Source of the DNA: Hepsetus odoe
Lineage: Eukaryota > Chordata > Actinopteri > Characiformes > Hepsetidae
Length of the DNA: 64,000 bases
Reading direction: 5' to 3'
NCBI GenBank assembly: GCA_017165825.1
Contig: CM029381.1
Span: forward strand, 896,150 to 960,149
Part shown: positions 22,153-34,720 of the stretch, piece by piece
Layout of the letters: each line of letters starts with the position of its first letter
How positions within the stretch are numbered: the stretch's first letter is position 1
Notes under the pieces: generated by a model
Database searches by the model: none
What the model was told of the DNA's origin: nothing
The model's input: the letters and a program-made list of their open reading frames with translations, nothing else
Program-made: the position numbers and the translations under genes

Positions 22153-23795
22153 TGGGTGCCCATGACCTTGTTACTGGTTCTTGGTCTTGGATCACCTTTG
22201 GTTGGAAAGAACCACTAAGCATTGAGAACACCCAAATGTCCAAAAATGTGCTAAAGTTCTTGAAACCCAGTTAACTGAGACATCGGTCTGGAGGGAATTC
22301 CTGGCTGTTCTCCTGCGATTGCTATAAATCCATCTTTTTAGAGGATGTTCAAGCATATTCCTGCCAATTAGGGATCTCAGTGGGGTTCAGGTCAAAACCT
22401 TTCGGCTATTTCAGTCAGATGTTATACCGGTTTTGAGAAATTTTGGACTTGTGGTCCTGCTTCCTAACTCAGTTGTACTTGATTCTCAGGTGACAAAGAA
22501 CCAGACATGCTCCTGCATTTTCTGATCAACTCATGATTCCATCCACAGCAAGACACACAGTCCCTAAAGCATCACCATGCCATGAGGCTACGACCAAGGT
22601 CTGATAGTTCAGTTTTTGACCCATTTTAAGGACAGGTGCCATTGGCAATTCTGAAACAGAACTGAACTGAAAAAGGAAGAAACAGATGGGAAATGAATAC
22701 AAGAACAACAACTAAGGAATTCAGTTAGCAGATTGTGCTAGGCTACACATAAAGGTAAGGCTGTATCCCTTGAACAAAGACCAGGCACAGCAAAAATTCA
22801 AGCGTACTAATGCATTTGACTAGACTAGGAACGCCTGGGATAGGCGGGACTACAGACAAGACACAGGTGAAAGGACTAATGATTCAGCAGGAGTAAGGCA
22901 CTTGAGGATTAATTTTTATAGGAGTTTTCTTCCAATTTTCCCAGAACTGAGCCACAGTTTTTGAATTCAATTGATTCTCTGACAGTTCTATTCATCACTG
23001 ATATCTTTCCCAAAGAACCTGTAAAGAACTGCCTTTTTTAAGCATGTAGCATAAGCAGAGGAAGTATTTGGACGACCAAACACTAAACAGAACACTGGAT
23101 ATTTAATTTGCCAACTTTTGATTGGCAGTGTATCTGTGTGTGTGTGATACTCTACTGGGTCTACAGTAGAGTGATGGAGCTCTAATAGTCTACTGGCAGG
23201 TCTATGAACCGTCAGAAGCTCTTCAGAGAGGCACTAATGCAAATCTAATGAGGCCACAACTGACAGCGTACATGTTAGTTATAGATTACGCCTCCGCCAC
23301 CGAGCACTGCGCTCACACATTAACCCTGCAATTAAGCCTGTACGGGGGCAGCCACAAGAAGGTGAGAGGCAAATGCAAGCAAAGACAAAGGCCTTGCATG
23401 TCTATACATCTCATATATGAGTATGAAAAGGAGTTCTAATTGGCTTCGCACTTATTTTACAAAAACAAAGGATAAAATGCATGAAAAAACTAGGAATTAA
23501 GAAAAGTTTCGGAAACATTGTCAGCAAACCACTCAGAATGCACTTTAGGGACTATTTGGTAGGCTGGCCACTCCCGTAAAGATTCATCTCTGTTTCAGTT
23601 CTTCTGCTTTCCTGGAGTTCTCATTTGCTTCTTTGGGTGTTTTATTTTTTGTTTTTTTGTTTTTTAAGAGTTTAATGCAACTGGAGGAGCTATGAAATAA
23701 AGAAAGCCAAGCAAAAAAGCATGGCTCTGGTTCTTTCATTTGCAAAAAATTAGCACAGTTTTCTTCCAGGAAAGGACTATTTATCAAGTTGGGTA
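22153..23795. other. Unassigned sequence
   Basis: 22153-23100 has the texture of an old, decayed repeat (ctgccaattagggatctcag, agcatcaccatgccatgagg), possibly a DNA transposon relic, but I cannot place it. No coding frame. Confidence 0.25.
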
Positions 23796-23890
23796 AAGGT
23801 AGAGTACCTCAGGGCATCTTGCTGGTCCAAGATTCAAATCCATGTCCTTCTGATCTTGGGGGCTTGTTCCTGAACTCTTGGCCACCACTG
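23796..23890 (-). mobile_element. SINE B head fragment
   Basis: Minus-strand head and early body only: gtggccaagagttcagg, then B-box-like gatttgaatcttgg, then gatgccctgaggtac. Strongly diverged. Confidence 0.6.
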
Positions 23891-24510
23891 ACATTGCTTT
23901 CAAGCCGACCATTTCTACCTTCCCCCATGGATTCCAACCTAATGCTCTAAATTATACCTCAAAGCTTAAAAAAGCACTATTTAGGCTTCTATACTTGAGA
24001 TGTTGGTCTTGAGATTTGGGGGAGAAGAATTTAGACTTGGCATTTCAAATGAGGCCAGTCCCAAATCCAAGGTGCCTTGGACTACTAAATCCTGTATGTT
24101 AGGAGAAAATGGTCATGACATAATGTCCTGACTCTAAAGTCACCTCCCTATGCTAAGTTTAGTCTCGGTTAAAAGTAATAACTGTAGAATTAGTGTTACT
24201 GTACTGTCACACTGGGAGCTACAAGCTGGAGTTGAAGTCCAGTTAACATTATGAAAATGAGCAATAATACAGTTCCATGCCAACCAATCAAGATTTTCAG
24301 AGTGGTTTATAGAGTTCCCAAGCACTTGAATGTGTAAACTTTAGTTCTGACCAAACAGAACTTTCAGAGCACACTGAAAGTTGATCAACTGTGTGCCAGC
24401 GTAATTCCGGTGATTAATGAAGTGTCCCTGTTTTGAACGTCTCACTGCAGGTAATTTAATGCAGCCACCACTCGCCAATCATAATGAGATACTTTATAAA
24501 AGAAGCCCAG
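23891..24510. other. Unassigned sequence
   Basis: No feature recognised. Confidence 0.35.
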
Positions 24511-24985
24511 CAACTTTCTTTCGGCTGCTCCCGTTTAGGGGTCGCCACAGCAGATCATCCTTTTCCATTTCCCCCTGTCCTCTGCATCTTCCTCCTTCAA
24601 ACCGACCACCTGCATGTCCTCTCTCACCACGTCCATAAACCTCCTCTTTGGTCTTCCTCTTCTCCTCTTTCCTGGCAGCTCCAACTTCAACATCCTCCTC
24701 CCGATATAATCCTCGTCTCTGCTCTGGACATGTCCAAACCAACGCAACCTCGCTTCTCTAACTTTGTCTCAAAAACGTCCAACCTGAGCTGTCCCTCTAA
24801 TATACTCATTTCAAATCATGTCGTCACACCCAACAAAACAATCTCAGTACCTCTGACACCTCCAGCTCCGCCTCAGTGCAACCATCTCCAACCCATGTAA
24901 CATAGCTGGTCTCACTACTGTCCTGTAAACCTTCCTTTTCTCTTTCGCATGTACTCGTCTGTCACAAATCACTCCAGCCCACCCA
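24511..24985 (-). mobile_element. RTE-like LINE, 3' end
   Basis: The minus strand encodes the C-terminal region: MRWFGHVQSRDEDYIGRRML, then KLELPGKRRRGRPKRRFMD, then VVREDMQVVGLKEEDAEDR. The frame is open over 70 codons (24747-24535). The 3' untranslated end is present at 24511-24560 (cggctgctcccgtttagggg read on the plus strand). Upstream coding is degraded (remnants of VRPAM... read from tagctggtctcactactgtc). Role in an intact element: C-terminal domain after the reverse transcriptase. Confidence 0.82.
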
Positions 24986-25443
24986 CATTGGCTTTAAACA
25001 ACAAGGTGACCAATTACTTGTGGACACTCAGCACATTTATAAGCTATAGGTCAACACACTTGTTTGTTTTAACAGGTTTTCCAAACTGAGCATTTGTTCA
25101 CTTGTTGCAGAGTGAGTGTTGATGCTCTCGCCGCTCCAAGTGTGGACGTGCAGTCAAGGACATGGAATGATTGCTTATGGAAAAAGTGCACGGAAGTCCT
25201 CTCCCTTCTCTCCCCTCGCTTCTCCCAATTTGTCACTGCACTGCAGAGTGGCTCTCACTGGGAATTGCTGCCGTTTCTGCCCACTGTGTGTTTATGAACA
25301 ATGCCTTTATCACTTGCTTGGACTTGATTAATCGATTTAATTATAGAACGCTCCGCACACTACGGTTAATTAAAAAAAAGGAGGAAATAAAAAAGAGAGC
25401 TTACGCCATAAGGTAGTAAATTACTTTTCGCTCCCAAACGGCT

Positions 25444-25444
<1 letters not shown>
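24986..25444. other. Unassigned sequence
   Basis: No recognised feature. A TTAATTAA-rich patch occurs at 25325-25375 (cttgattaatcgatttaatt). Confidence 0.3.

Positions 25445-25494
<50 letters not shown>
25445..25494. repeat. (CA)n microsatellite
   Basis: About 25 pure units. Confidence 0.97.
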
Positions 25495-25495
<1 letters not shown>

Positions 25496-25648
25496 GGGAC
25501 GCTGCTTGGGTCACGGGTCAATGGCTCTATAATGGGCCGTCCCGGTGTTGAAGAGTGGCCCGGTCAATGAATGCGGTCTCTCTCGCCGACCTATGCTTGA
25601 CCTCTGAGGAATGTAATGACATCGCAATGCCGCTGGGACAACGAGGGT

Positions 25649-25652
25649 ATAT

Positions 25653-25683
<31 letters not shown>
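25649..25683. repeat. (TTTA)n microsatellite
   Basis: About nine TTTA units, directly upstream of the polypurine block. Confidence 0.95.
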
Positions 25684-25689
25684 TCTGCA

Positions 25690-26297
25690 GAAGCATAGAC
25701 CTGAGAAGGATGAGAATGTGAGACAAGAAGAAGCAGGAAAGAATGAAGCAAGAAAAGCAAAAGAGGACAAACAGGGAGAGAGAGAGAGAGAGAGAAAATG
25801 AAACTTTGGAGAGGGGATAAAGAAGAGAGAGAGAAAGTTGAAGAGGAAGGGAGAAAGAAGAAGGAAAGAGGATGTAGAGAGGGTGAGAGAAGCTGTGAGA
25901 AGTGGTCCAGAAACAGAGCAAGAAAGAAAGAGGTTAAAAAAAACAAGAGCAATAGAGTGGCAAAAGAGAAGTTGGACGGAGAAAACACAGATGAGATGGA
26001 GAGGATAGAGTGAGCAGGTGATGATGGCGAAGAAGAAGAAGAAGGAGGAATGACGTTGAGAGAGGGGGAGCAACACAGATTGAAAGAAAGCATGGAAGAG
26101 AGGCAAGAGGAAGAAGAGAGGAAAACCCGAGAAACAAAAGGTGAGACCGAAGAGGGAAAATGGGGGAGTGGAGATACATAAGAGAGAAGATAGAGAGAGA
26201 TAAAGATATGAGGAGGAAAAAAGGTGTGAGAGATAGAGAGATCAGGAGAGGGAAGTTAAAAAGCAGAGGGAGAAGAAAGAAAAAAACAGAGCAGATG

Positions 26298-26339
<42 letters not shown>

Positions 26340-26375
26340 GAGAGGGAGAGAGAGAGGGAGCAAACAGCTACCACT
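25690..26375. repeat. Polypurine block (plus strand), about 0.7 kb
   Basis: Almost entirely A and G with sparse T/C: agaagaagaag, agagagagag and ggagaggataga motifs, ending in a (GA)n run at 26301-26362. Long open frames on both strands are a composition effect. Polypurine tracts of this kind can adopt triplex (H-DNA) structure; that is general knowledge, not shown here. Confidence 0.9.
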
Positions 26376-26911
26376 TGTATCTCTGTGACCCTCAATTTTG
26401 TTGTTTATTAATTTATAAAAACCAAAATATCCCCAGAAGGGACTTTTTCCACCAAGCATCTCTTGTTCAGTGATCCGGCCCCAGATCACAAATTTTGATG
26501 AACAAGTCTGGGTTTATTTTCAGAGCTGGCTTTTCCCAGAGTGGCTCAGGTTGCAGACGACGCAGTGTTTGTTGATCGGAGCACCTCGGATTTGTTTGGG
26601 CAGAGCAGAGTTTTGAAATGCTAATGAGTTCGGTTTGATCGCTTCGCACGCAGATTGTTCTGAAGTTCTGAAGACCGATGCTGCTTTTATTTACAGTAAC
26701 GTGACCATTGTTTTAATGAATCTGCTGGATCGCTCTGAAGTGGTGATGGACTCTTCCTCCAGCTCTGCTTGTGTTGGTCCCCCCCGTCCAAACAGCTCTG
26801 ACTCGTTGAGGCATGAACTCCAAAAGACCTTAGAAGGTGTACCATGGTATCTGCACCCGATCATGTGAACGTCCTAATAGATGCAAAGTGGGACATCCAA
26901 CTTATTGGTGG
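26376..26911. other. Unassigned sequence
   Basis: No recognised feature; balanced, non-repetitive composition. Confidence 0.3.
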
Positions 26912-27170
26912 CAGGCATTGCTGGAGCCTATCCCAGCTCTCACAGGATGAAAGGTGGGGACACATCCTGGACATGGCACCAGTTCTTTACAGAACAGGCA
27001 CTCCCACTCATGCTTAGGGGAAAATTTAGCATCTCCAGTTCACCTGACCTGCATGTCTTTGTAGGAGGAAACGTGGAGAAAACAAACACACACGAGAAAA
27101 ACGTCTCCATTCAAGAAAAACCTGGACTGCCCTGCCTGGGAATCAATCTCAGAACCTTCTTGCTGAGAGG
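26912..27170 (-). mobile_element. Family C element, minus strand, diverged
   Basis: Reverse complement of family C from its tail side (ggagcctatcccagctctca, caggatgaaaggtggggaca) through 'tagcatctccagttcacctg' and 'acctgcatgtctttg' to the tRNA-like head region (cctgggaatcaatctcagaa, ccttcttgctgagaggca). About 260 bp retained. Confidence 0.72.
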
Positions 27171-28575
27171 CAGCTCTTCTTCACACTTCCTCTGCCAGCG
27201 TCCCACAATGTGTCCTCACACCACTTCCGAGATAAGCACCATCTTCAACATGGCTGAACAGGTGGCCTTCCTCTATTTCTCTATGATCCAGTTTCGTTGC
27301 TCATCTGAGCAGCCTTGGAGGCTAAGGAGGCTTCACAATCCCGTTAGCAGCAGGCTCAACCCTTTGAGCTACAAAAGCTCGGGCCAGACAAGCTAACCTT
27401 TCGTCCATGAGCCTTGGCTCTTTACCGTTTGGAACTCTTTTGGTAGGTGCTAACCACCACATAGGACCTGCAGTTTGGGAGACAATCCAGCCCAATCTCC
27501 ATACTCTTACATCATCATATCTTTATGCTTGTCTGTCTTCATGAATCGACTGCTTACTTGCCTACAAGATTGCACCCCTGGACAGGCATCCCAGACTTCA
27601 CCTGTCCGTGGTTTGAATGTTGTGGCTGATCGTCTCTCTCTTTAGGTTGTAGTGCAGTGTTTGCCTCATTGTCAGTCATCTTGTTCACATTAGCTTTGGG
27701 CAGTATTGGCCTGTGTGTCCGGCAGTGGCGGAGGAGTGTATTGGTTCTCTTTTGACGCGCTGTGAGCGGGCATTAATGAACCCAGCAGTGGAGGCGCTCG
27801 GCAAACACTCAGAAAACTAAATCCCCACCTGGAGGGGAGTAAAGCCTATACCGGCCGTACTTCAGAGGAGAGAGAGAGAGTGCAGACTCTCTGTAGTTGC
27901 CTCTTGTCTGGATGTCTGGAATGCTTTTATGATTGTTTTGGAAGGTTTAGGCTTGAAAGTTGTTTCTAAAATCCACTCACGGTGGAGGAATCCATGCAGA
28001 GCGTAGTGAGGCAAAATAGTCCCAGAAGAAAATGGATTTAGCTGGCATCAGCATTCCATATAAACATTTACAAGAGGCGGGTTTGGAGAGAAAATAAAAA
28101 TGGCTAGATTTGTGTGAGACATCTGCGTCCAGCTCCCTGTACTTCCTCGCCTTGCTGCCACGACTACATTCAATATACTTTGTTATTTATGTCTTTGAGG
28201 ACAAGGCCAACTTCATGAAATGCTCAGGCCGATTTGGCTACCCTGAAATGTCCTAATATGACTGATTCCTTCTCGTCCCCTCCATGAGATGTCCTACGCT
28301 GCATCTAGGAAAGAACCCTGATGGGCTCTCTCCTGTTTGCTGAACCCTATCCTTGTCCTTTCTTTCTTTCTAAAGGTTTATTTTGAGGACAGGTAGGCTG
28401 CAAGTGTGTGTGTTGTTAGTTTAGAGCTGATTTCCCAGAGCGGTGTCTTTATAAAGCTCCTCCATCGTCCACCCTTTCCCCCAGAGACTTGGACAGAGAC
28501 CACAGAACAAACCTCATTAACAACAGGCACTTAATGTGATTAGACTTTCTAAACATGGGCTTAGTAGTAGGCCAC
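27171..28575. other. Unassigned sequence
   Basis: No recognised coding or repeat feature. 27640-27850 is non-repetitive and G+C-balanced (ggcagtggcggaggagtgta). Confidence 0.3.
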
Positions 28576-28591
28576 TGTCTCTCTGTCTCTC

Positions 28592-28634
<43 letters not shown>

Positions 28635-28650
28635 CTCTCTCACTCACTCC
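28576..28650. repeat. (CT)n microsatellite
   Basis: CT run with three GT interruptions, then cgctctctctcactcac. Confidence 0.95.
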
Positions 28651-28759
28651 AGTATGTAATGAATGGGAGAGTGAGTGTCATATGGAAACTGACACCATTT
28701 GGGCTTAGTCCTTTATGGTGTCCATGGTAACGCTATATTTGACTCATCACATCTAAGCC

Positions 28760-29340
28760 CCGCCCCCTTATACTCATAGCCTTTCCCAGGTATTATAATT
28801 GCTCCTGGCCTAATTACTGTCCCCATCTCTGTCCTACTCTGTAATTGTTACTTTCCCAGTCCTCCTCTATAGCTGTCTTATTGTCTCCATCCATTGTATC
28901 GGTCCCAATATTTCACTTTATCCTACTCCCTGTCTCCATTCAAGCCTGTCACTCTATTTATTCCGATCTCTGTCTCCATCCCAATCCCTGTCTCTCTAAG
29001 TCCCTCTCTCCACCCCTACCATTGTGAGTTTCTTCGTTAAAGGTTTCTACATTTGTCCCAATCTTTATTTTTATCCTGGTCCTTTTCTGTCTTTCTAATT
29101 CCTCCAAATCACTGTCACTATCTAGTCCCTATCACTGTCTCTCTCCTGGTCACTGTCTTTACCTGTACTATGATCTTTGTCTGTACCTCTTTTCAAGTTC
29201 TTGTCTCCATCTCCTTCCCATTCCCTGTCCCTTTCTCTCTCTGTCTCCATTTCATTCACATTCCTAGTCTTCAGCTCTGTCCCTAACCCCGTTTAAAAGC
29301 AGGTCCATGTCTCCATCTTTCACCAGCCTGTGTAACTTGT
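28760..29340. repeat. Pyrimidine-rich imperfect repeat (tgtctccatcc)
   Basis: Recurring 'ctgtctccatcc', 'gtccctgtc' and 'tcctggtcact' motifs at irregular 20-40 bp spacing. Possibly a decayed minisatellite. Open frames across it reflect composition. Confidence 0.6.
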
Positions 29341-29878
29341 CACCATCCTGAGGAAGAATTAGTGGGAGGAGAAAGACTGCAGGGAGACAGAAATTCTGCT
29401 GAATCATTTACACGCTCACACACACACATTCAAGTCTCTTCAAGTCAAAGATGTGAGGATGTGTCTGCATTAGAGGGCTACTACTTAGAGAAAGAGACAT
29501 TAAAATTGGCCAAACATATCTGGCCAGACCCGATCATTGGTGGCCTATAAAAAATCAACATACAGGCTTTGATAGTGAACTTGGGCTAGATGCAAATCAG
29601 CCACATCTAGGCTGGGTGTAATATTCTTGATGGCCTGTTGGTGGTGCTGGTGTTCACATGTCCTCAAAAGTCATCACTAACCTGGACTCATAAAGAGAAC
29701 AGGAGCTACGCTTTACATTCAGCCCATAAAAACATAAAAAGACAAACTCATTTCTGCTGAAGGCCTAACCAATTGAAGCTTAGCTTCATCTGTTAATTAT
29801 CTGGAGCTGATACAGGAGGTCACTTTTTCAAGTTTTTCTTTTATATACTCCAGAAAGGCAGTGGTATCACTCATTCGA
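29341..29878. other. Unassigned sequence
   Basis: No recognised feature. Confidence 0.35.
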
Positions 29879-29903
29879 ATGTGTGTGTGTGTGTGTGTGC
29901 GTG

Positions 29904-29964
<61 letters not shown>
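29879..29964. repeat. (GT)n microsatellite, longest in the window
   Basis: About 43 GT units with two GC interruptions. Confidence 0.97.
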
Positions 29965-29966
<2 letters not shown>

Positions 29967-30158
29967 AGGTGGAATAAAGGACTGATGATGAATTGAAGAA
30001 TTAAAGGAAAGCGTCCATCAGAGTCAGATCAGGTGCTGTGCTTTAAAGCCGGAGTTTAATATTCACACGTCCGAAACGAGGGACACAGCCGAGTGTGTTC
30101 ATGAATATCAACTAATGACCATCAAGCATTTAATTGGATGGACCAAGCTGTGAGATCC

Positions 30159-30199
30159 CACACACACACACACACACACACGCACACATACATACACAC
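30159..30199. repeat. (CA)n microsatellite
   Basis: CA run grading into cgcacacatacatacacac. Confidence 0.93.
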
Positions 30200-30274
30200 C
30201 GAGATTCAGGATTTAACTTGTTTTAATTAAGTGAAGACCAGGAGAAAGGATTTTGTGGGACTTTGAGGTGGAAC

Positions 30275-30362
30275 AAGAGAGAGAGACAGAGAGACAGAAA
30301 GACAGAAAGAGAGAGAGAGACAGAGAGCGACACAGGGAGAGAGAGAGAGAAAGAGAGAGGGG
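30275..30362. repeat. (GA)n-rich tract
   Basis: GAGA and GACAGAAA motifs, nearly pure purine with spaced C. Confidence 0.93.
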
Positions 30363-30411
30363 GGGATATGGATTGCAGTGTAGCATGGCAACACATTCTG
30401 TGAAGATGATG

Positions 30412-30415
<4 letters not shown>

Positions 30416-30472
<57 letters not shown>
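30416..30472. repeat. (GT)n microsatellite
   Basis: About 27 pure GT units. Confidence 0.97.
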
Positions 30473-30474
<2 letters not shown>

Positions 30475-30584
30475 CGGTGAGACATCCTGTAGTCAATTAG
30501 ACCCACAGCAGGGAGACCAGAGCTGAACTTTTGTTCATTTGTCTTGTGTTGTGAGAAAAATTGAGAAAAAGTGAGGCTATATTA

Positions 30585-32025
30585 ATCCTGCAGCATTTAA
30601 AAAATAAAGAAATAATTTCAAATTATAATCCCCTCCTTCATAACAGTGTAGAAATAATCCCAACCTCAGACAATTAACTGTAGAAATAATCCCAGGTTTT
30701 ATTAATCCTTTTATATAAAACAAAATGTAGGGATAATCCCAGTAGGAATAACAAATTGTTATAACAAATAACTATAACAAATTGTTCATATAATCCCAGG
30801 TTTTAATTATCCTGTACTATTAAAATTGATGAAATAATCTTAGGTTTTAATAATCCTTTTCTTTTATACAAACCATAGAAATAATCTCATAATCTTTTAT
30901 TATGAAACAAAACATAGAAATTATCCCATGTTATATTATTTCTGTCCTAAAAAACAACATCTCAAGTTTAATAATCCTTTATTTTAAACCAACTGTAGAA
31001 ACAATCTCAGATTATATGAATACTGTCCCACCAGGGCAGTGGTGGTCTAGTGGTTAGGGGAGTCGGCCACAGGCTCGGAAGATTGTGGTTTCAAACCCCT
31101 TACCAGTAGGTTGCCCTGAGGTACCCTTGAGCAAAGTACCGTCCCTATCACTGCTCCTTGGGCAGCTTTCATAGCTGCCCCCTGCTGCAATTTCATTGTG
31201 GTTCATGTGTGCTCTGCTGTGACCTCGCAGTGACAAGAATAGTCACTTTCTTTTCTTTTTTTCAACAAAACTGTAGAAATAATTCCAGGTTTTGATAATC
31301 CTGTTTTATAAAACAAACTATTAATTTAATCCCAGGTTTTAATTATCCTGTACTTTAAAAAATGTTGAAATAATCTCAGATTTAAATAATCCTTTCCTTT
31401 TACACAAACTCTAGAAATAATCCCAGGTTTTAATTGTCCTGCTTTATAAAACAAAATGGAGAAAGACTTAATCCTGCTCTATAGAATAAGATGTACAAAT
31501 AATCCCAGGTTTTGATAATCCTGTCCTATATAACAAACTGTCTCTGCATGTTGGGGAAGGAAAGGAGCATGGAGAAGGAAGTGGACCATGATGTAAAAAG
31601 AAGACATTTACTTTTATTTAAGCAACAAAACAAACCACGTTTAAAACAGTAACACTTGGATGGAAGAAGAACAGACATAGTCGAACCAATGACTGTTAAA
31701 CTGGAGAAACACCGGTGAAGAGAAGGATGAGACGATAGACCGGTGAGTCTGGAGTCCTGGATCAGGACTAGAAATAATCCCTGATTATATTAATCCGGAT
31801 TTATTAAACAAACTAGAAGTAATCCTAGATTATAGTAATCCTGTTTTATATAATAAACTGTAGAAATAATCCCAGATTTTGCTAATCCTGTTTTAGAAAA
31901 CAAACTAGAAATAATCTCAGATTCTATTCATTCTTTTAAAAAAAACAAACTAGAAATAATCCCATATTATAGTAATCCTGTTTTATAAAATAAACTGTAG
32001 AAATAATCCCAGATTAAATTCATTT
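30585..32025 (+). repeat. AT-rich minisatellite, unit about 45 bp (tagaaataatcccaggtttt)
   Basis: Copies of 'tagaaataatcccaggtttt' + 'aataatcctgttttataaaa' + 'caaact' with variants. The array is split by SINE B (31034-31252) and by about 220 bp of unrelated sequence (31545-31765, containing gaagagaaggatgagacg). It resumes at 31770 and ends near 32025. Around two dozen partial or full units. No coding frame. Confidence 0.82.
31034..31252 (+). mobile_element. SINE B inserted in the 45-bp array
   Basis: Head ggcagtggtggtctagtggt, B-box-like gtttcaaacccc, gccctgaggtacccttgagc, and tail agtgacaagaatagtcactt. The array continues on both sides. No target duplication is visible. Confidence 0.88.
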
Positions 32026-32345
32026 TAATCAGCCTTAAATGATGTGTGTGTTGGTATGACCGGGAAATGGAGAGCAAGTGTCTGGTCTGACAGCGGGGAG
32101 ACACTTGGCATTGCTTTGGTCTTTTTTGCTGTGTTTGCATTTTGCTCACCTTGAAGCGTGTTGCAGGTTTTGTAACGCACACACATGCACACATGCGCGC
32201 ACACACACACACATTATTTAAGATTGAAAGCCAAAGCCGTGTGTTTTTGTGTGCGTGACTGCAAAACACTCAGCCAAGAAAAACCGCTGCAGTGTCACTG
32301 ATGGAGAGTGATTCAATTACAGGAGAGCCAGGTGTCCTTTCTCAT

Positions 32346-32348
<3 letters not shown>
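32026..32348. other. Unassigned sequence with short mixed CA/CG run
   Basis: A short acacatgcacacatgcgcgc stretch sits at 32180-32212. Nothing else recognised. Confidence 0.35.

Positions 32349-32391
<43 letters not shown>
32349..32391. repeat. (CA)n microsatellite
   Basis: About 21 pure units. Confidence 0.97.
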
Positions 32392-32394
<3 letters not shown>

Positions 32395-32594
32395 TATTAT
32401 TGTGGAATAAAGCAGAGGCTGTTTTCTGTCCACGAGAGCACAGCCTTGGTCACGGCCATTGCCACGGAGACGTGCTGTCGCTGTTGCCTAGGGAACAGTA
32501 TCCATGGCGTGGACTGAAAGATGATGAGTGGTGGTGATGAGTTTTTTATTTTTACTTTTTTACTGTGAAAGAATGAAGACTCCACTTTAGCAAA

Positions 32595-32930
32595 AGTGGG
32601 AACTCTCTCTCGTTCTCTCTCTCTGCTTCGATCCATTTCTCATTCGTTTTCCTCTCTCCCCCACACTCACTCTTTATCATCTACTTATCTCTCCTTCTCT
32701 TACTTGTTCTACTGCTCTGCCACTCTTCTTTTTCTCTTTCTTACTCTCCCCTTAATCTTCACTCTCCCTCGCTCTACTTTCTTTTGCTTTCTCATTGCAC
32801 CTTTTCCTCACCTGTCCTTTGTACTTGTGTACTTCTAATTTCTCCCTTTCTTTCTTTTTTTTTACTTTCTCATAATTTCTCTTCTTTTTCTTACTTGTTC
32901 ACTCTTTCTATCTCATAGCATCTGTCCTTC
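32595..32930. repeat. Pyrimidine-rich block
   Basis: C/T-rich (ctctctctcg, cactctcc, tttctttctttt). Complementary in composition to the purine blocks at 25.7 and 35.4 kb. Confidence 0.8.
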
Positions 32931-33023
32931 CTTTTTTCAGGCAGAATTTTCCATTAATGCTTAAGTTTTAAAACAGGGGGAATAATCACTTTAAAAATGA
33001 GAAAACAAGATAAGCTAAGAACA

Positions 33024-33145
33024 CTCACTCACTCATTTCTTGAGCTGCTTGTCCTGATTAGGGTCTGTTCCAGCTCTCCCAGGGTGAAAGGCAGGGACAC
33101 ACCCTGGACAAGTCCCCAGTCCATCACAGGGCTGACACACGGAGG
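33024..33145 (-). mobile_element. Family C element, 3' part only
   Basis: Minus-strand tail: cactcactcatttcttgagc + tgcttgtcctgattagggtc, then aaggcagggacacaccctgg and cagtccatcacaggg. Truncated before the head. The simple actc repeat at its end matches the terminal repeat of the copy at 11.9 kb. Confidence 0.78.
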
Positions 33146-33519
33146 AAATGTTTCCACTTGATGCAGAATGGACCCAGAACGCCCTGCAGGGAAATCAGAT
33201 CAGTTACCTTTTCTATACTGTCAAACATGGATGTAAACAATTTGGTTGTACACATCCACATGCCTTCCTATTCAGGCAGTGTTTTTTTTTTTTTTAATGC
33301 TGGGGTGATGTGGTCCGGACATACATACGTAGCCAGGGATCTGTCTCTTAACTTCATTAACAATACTGAACGTAACAACACACAAAGAATTAAGACACCA
33401 CTGCAAGCATAAAGCAAAGCCATAAGAATGATCGACGCTCTGCTCTGACTCATTGGGTCCCCAGAGCACCATCTACCATGACATTGTCCTGCTAGTTGCT
33501 CCAGGATTTTCTTCTTCTT

Positions 33520-34684
33520 CTTTCTTTCTGGTCCTCTGCATCTTCCTCCTTCAAACCAACCACCTGCATCTCTCTCACAATGTCCATAAACCTCCTCTTT
33601 GGTCTTCCTCTTCTCCTCTTTCCTGGCAGCTCCTTCTTCAGCATCCTCCTCCCAGTATACTCCTCATCTCTCCTCTAGACATGTCCAAATCAACGCAACC
33701 TTGCTTCTCTAACTTTGTCTCCAAAACATCCAACCTGAGCTGTCCCTCTAACATACTGCTTTTTATCCTGTCCATCCTCGTCACACCCAATGAAAATCTC
33801 AGCATCTTTAGCTCTGACACATCCAGCTCCGCCTCCTGTCTTTTCATCAGTGCCACCATCTCCAACCCGTACAACATAGCTGGTCTCACTACCATCCTGT
33901 AAACTTTCCCTTTTACTCTTGCTAGTACCTGTATGTCACATATCACTCCAGGCACTCTTCTCCACCCAATTCAACCAGCCTGCACTCTCTTCTTCACCTC
34001 TCTTCTCCACACTCGCCGTTACTCTAAACTGTTGATCCCAACTCCATCCTAACCACTCCACTTTCTTCCCTTTCATTCACACTCATGTATTCTGTCTCTG
34101 CCCTACTCACTTTCATTCCTCTCCTCTCTAGAGCAGATCTCCATCCCTCCAGGTTCTCCTCAAGCTGCTCCCTACTCTCACTACAGATCAAAATATCATC
34201 AGCAAACATCATCGTGCATGGAGACTCCTGTCTAATCTCGTCCGTCAACCTGTCCTTACTATTGCAAACAAGAATGGGCTTAGCGCTGATCCTTGATGTG
34301 ATCCAACCTCTACCTTAAATGCATCCATCACTCCCACTGCAGATCTCACCACTGTCACACTGCTATCATACTTATCCTGAACTACTCTCTCATACTTCTC
34401 TGTAACAGCTGACTTCCTCATACAAACCACAACTCCTTTCTAGGCACCCTGTCATCTGCTTTCTCTAAGTCTACAAATGCACAATGCAACTCCTTCTGAC
34501 CTTCTCTGAACTTCCATCAACACCCTCAGAGCAAACATTACATCTGTGGTGCTCTTTCTCGGCATTAAACCATACTACTGTTCACTAATCCTCACCTCTT
34601 TTCTACCTCTTTGCTTCCACTATTTTCCCATAACTTCATGCTGTGACTGATCAACTTTATCCCTCTATAGTTATATAGTTATGT

Positions 34685-34720
<36 letters not shown>

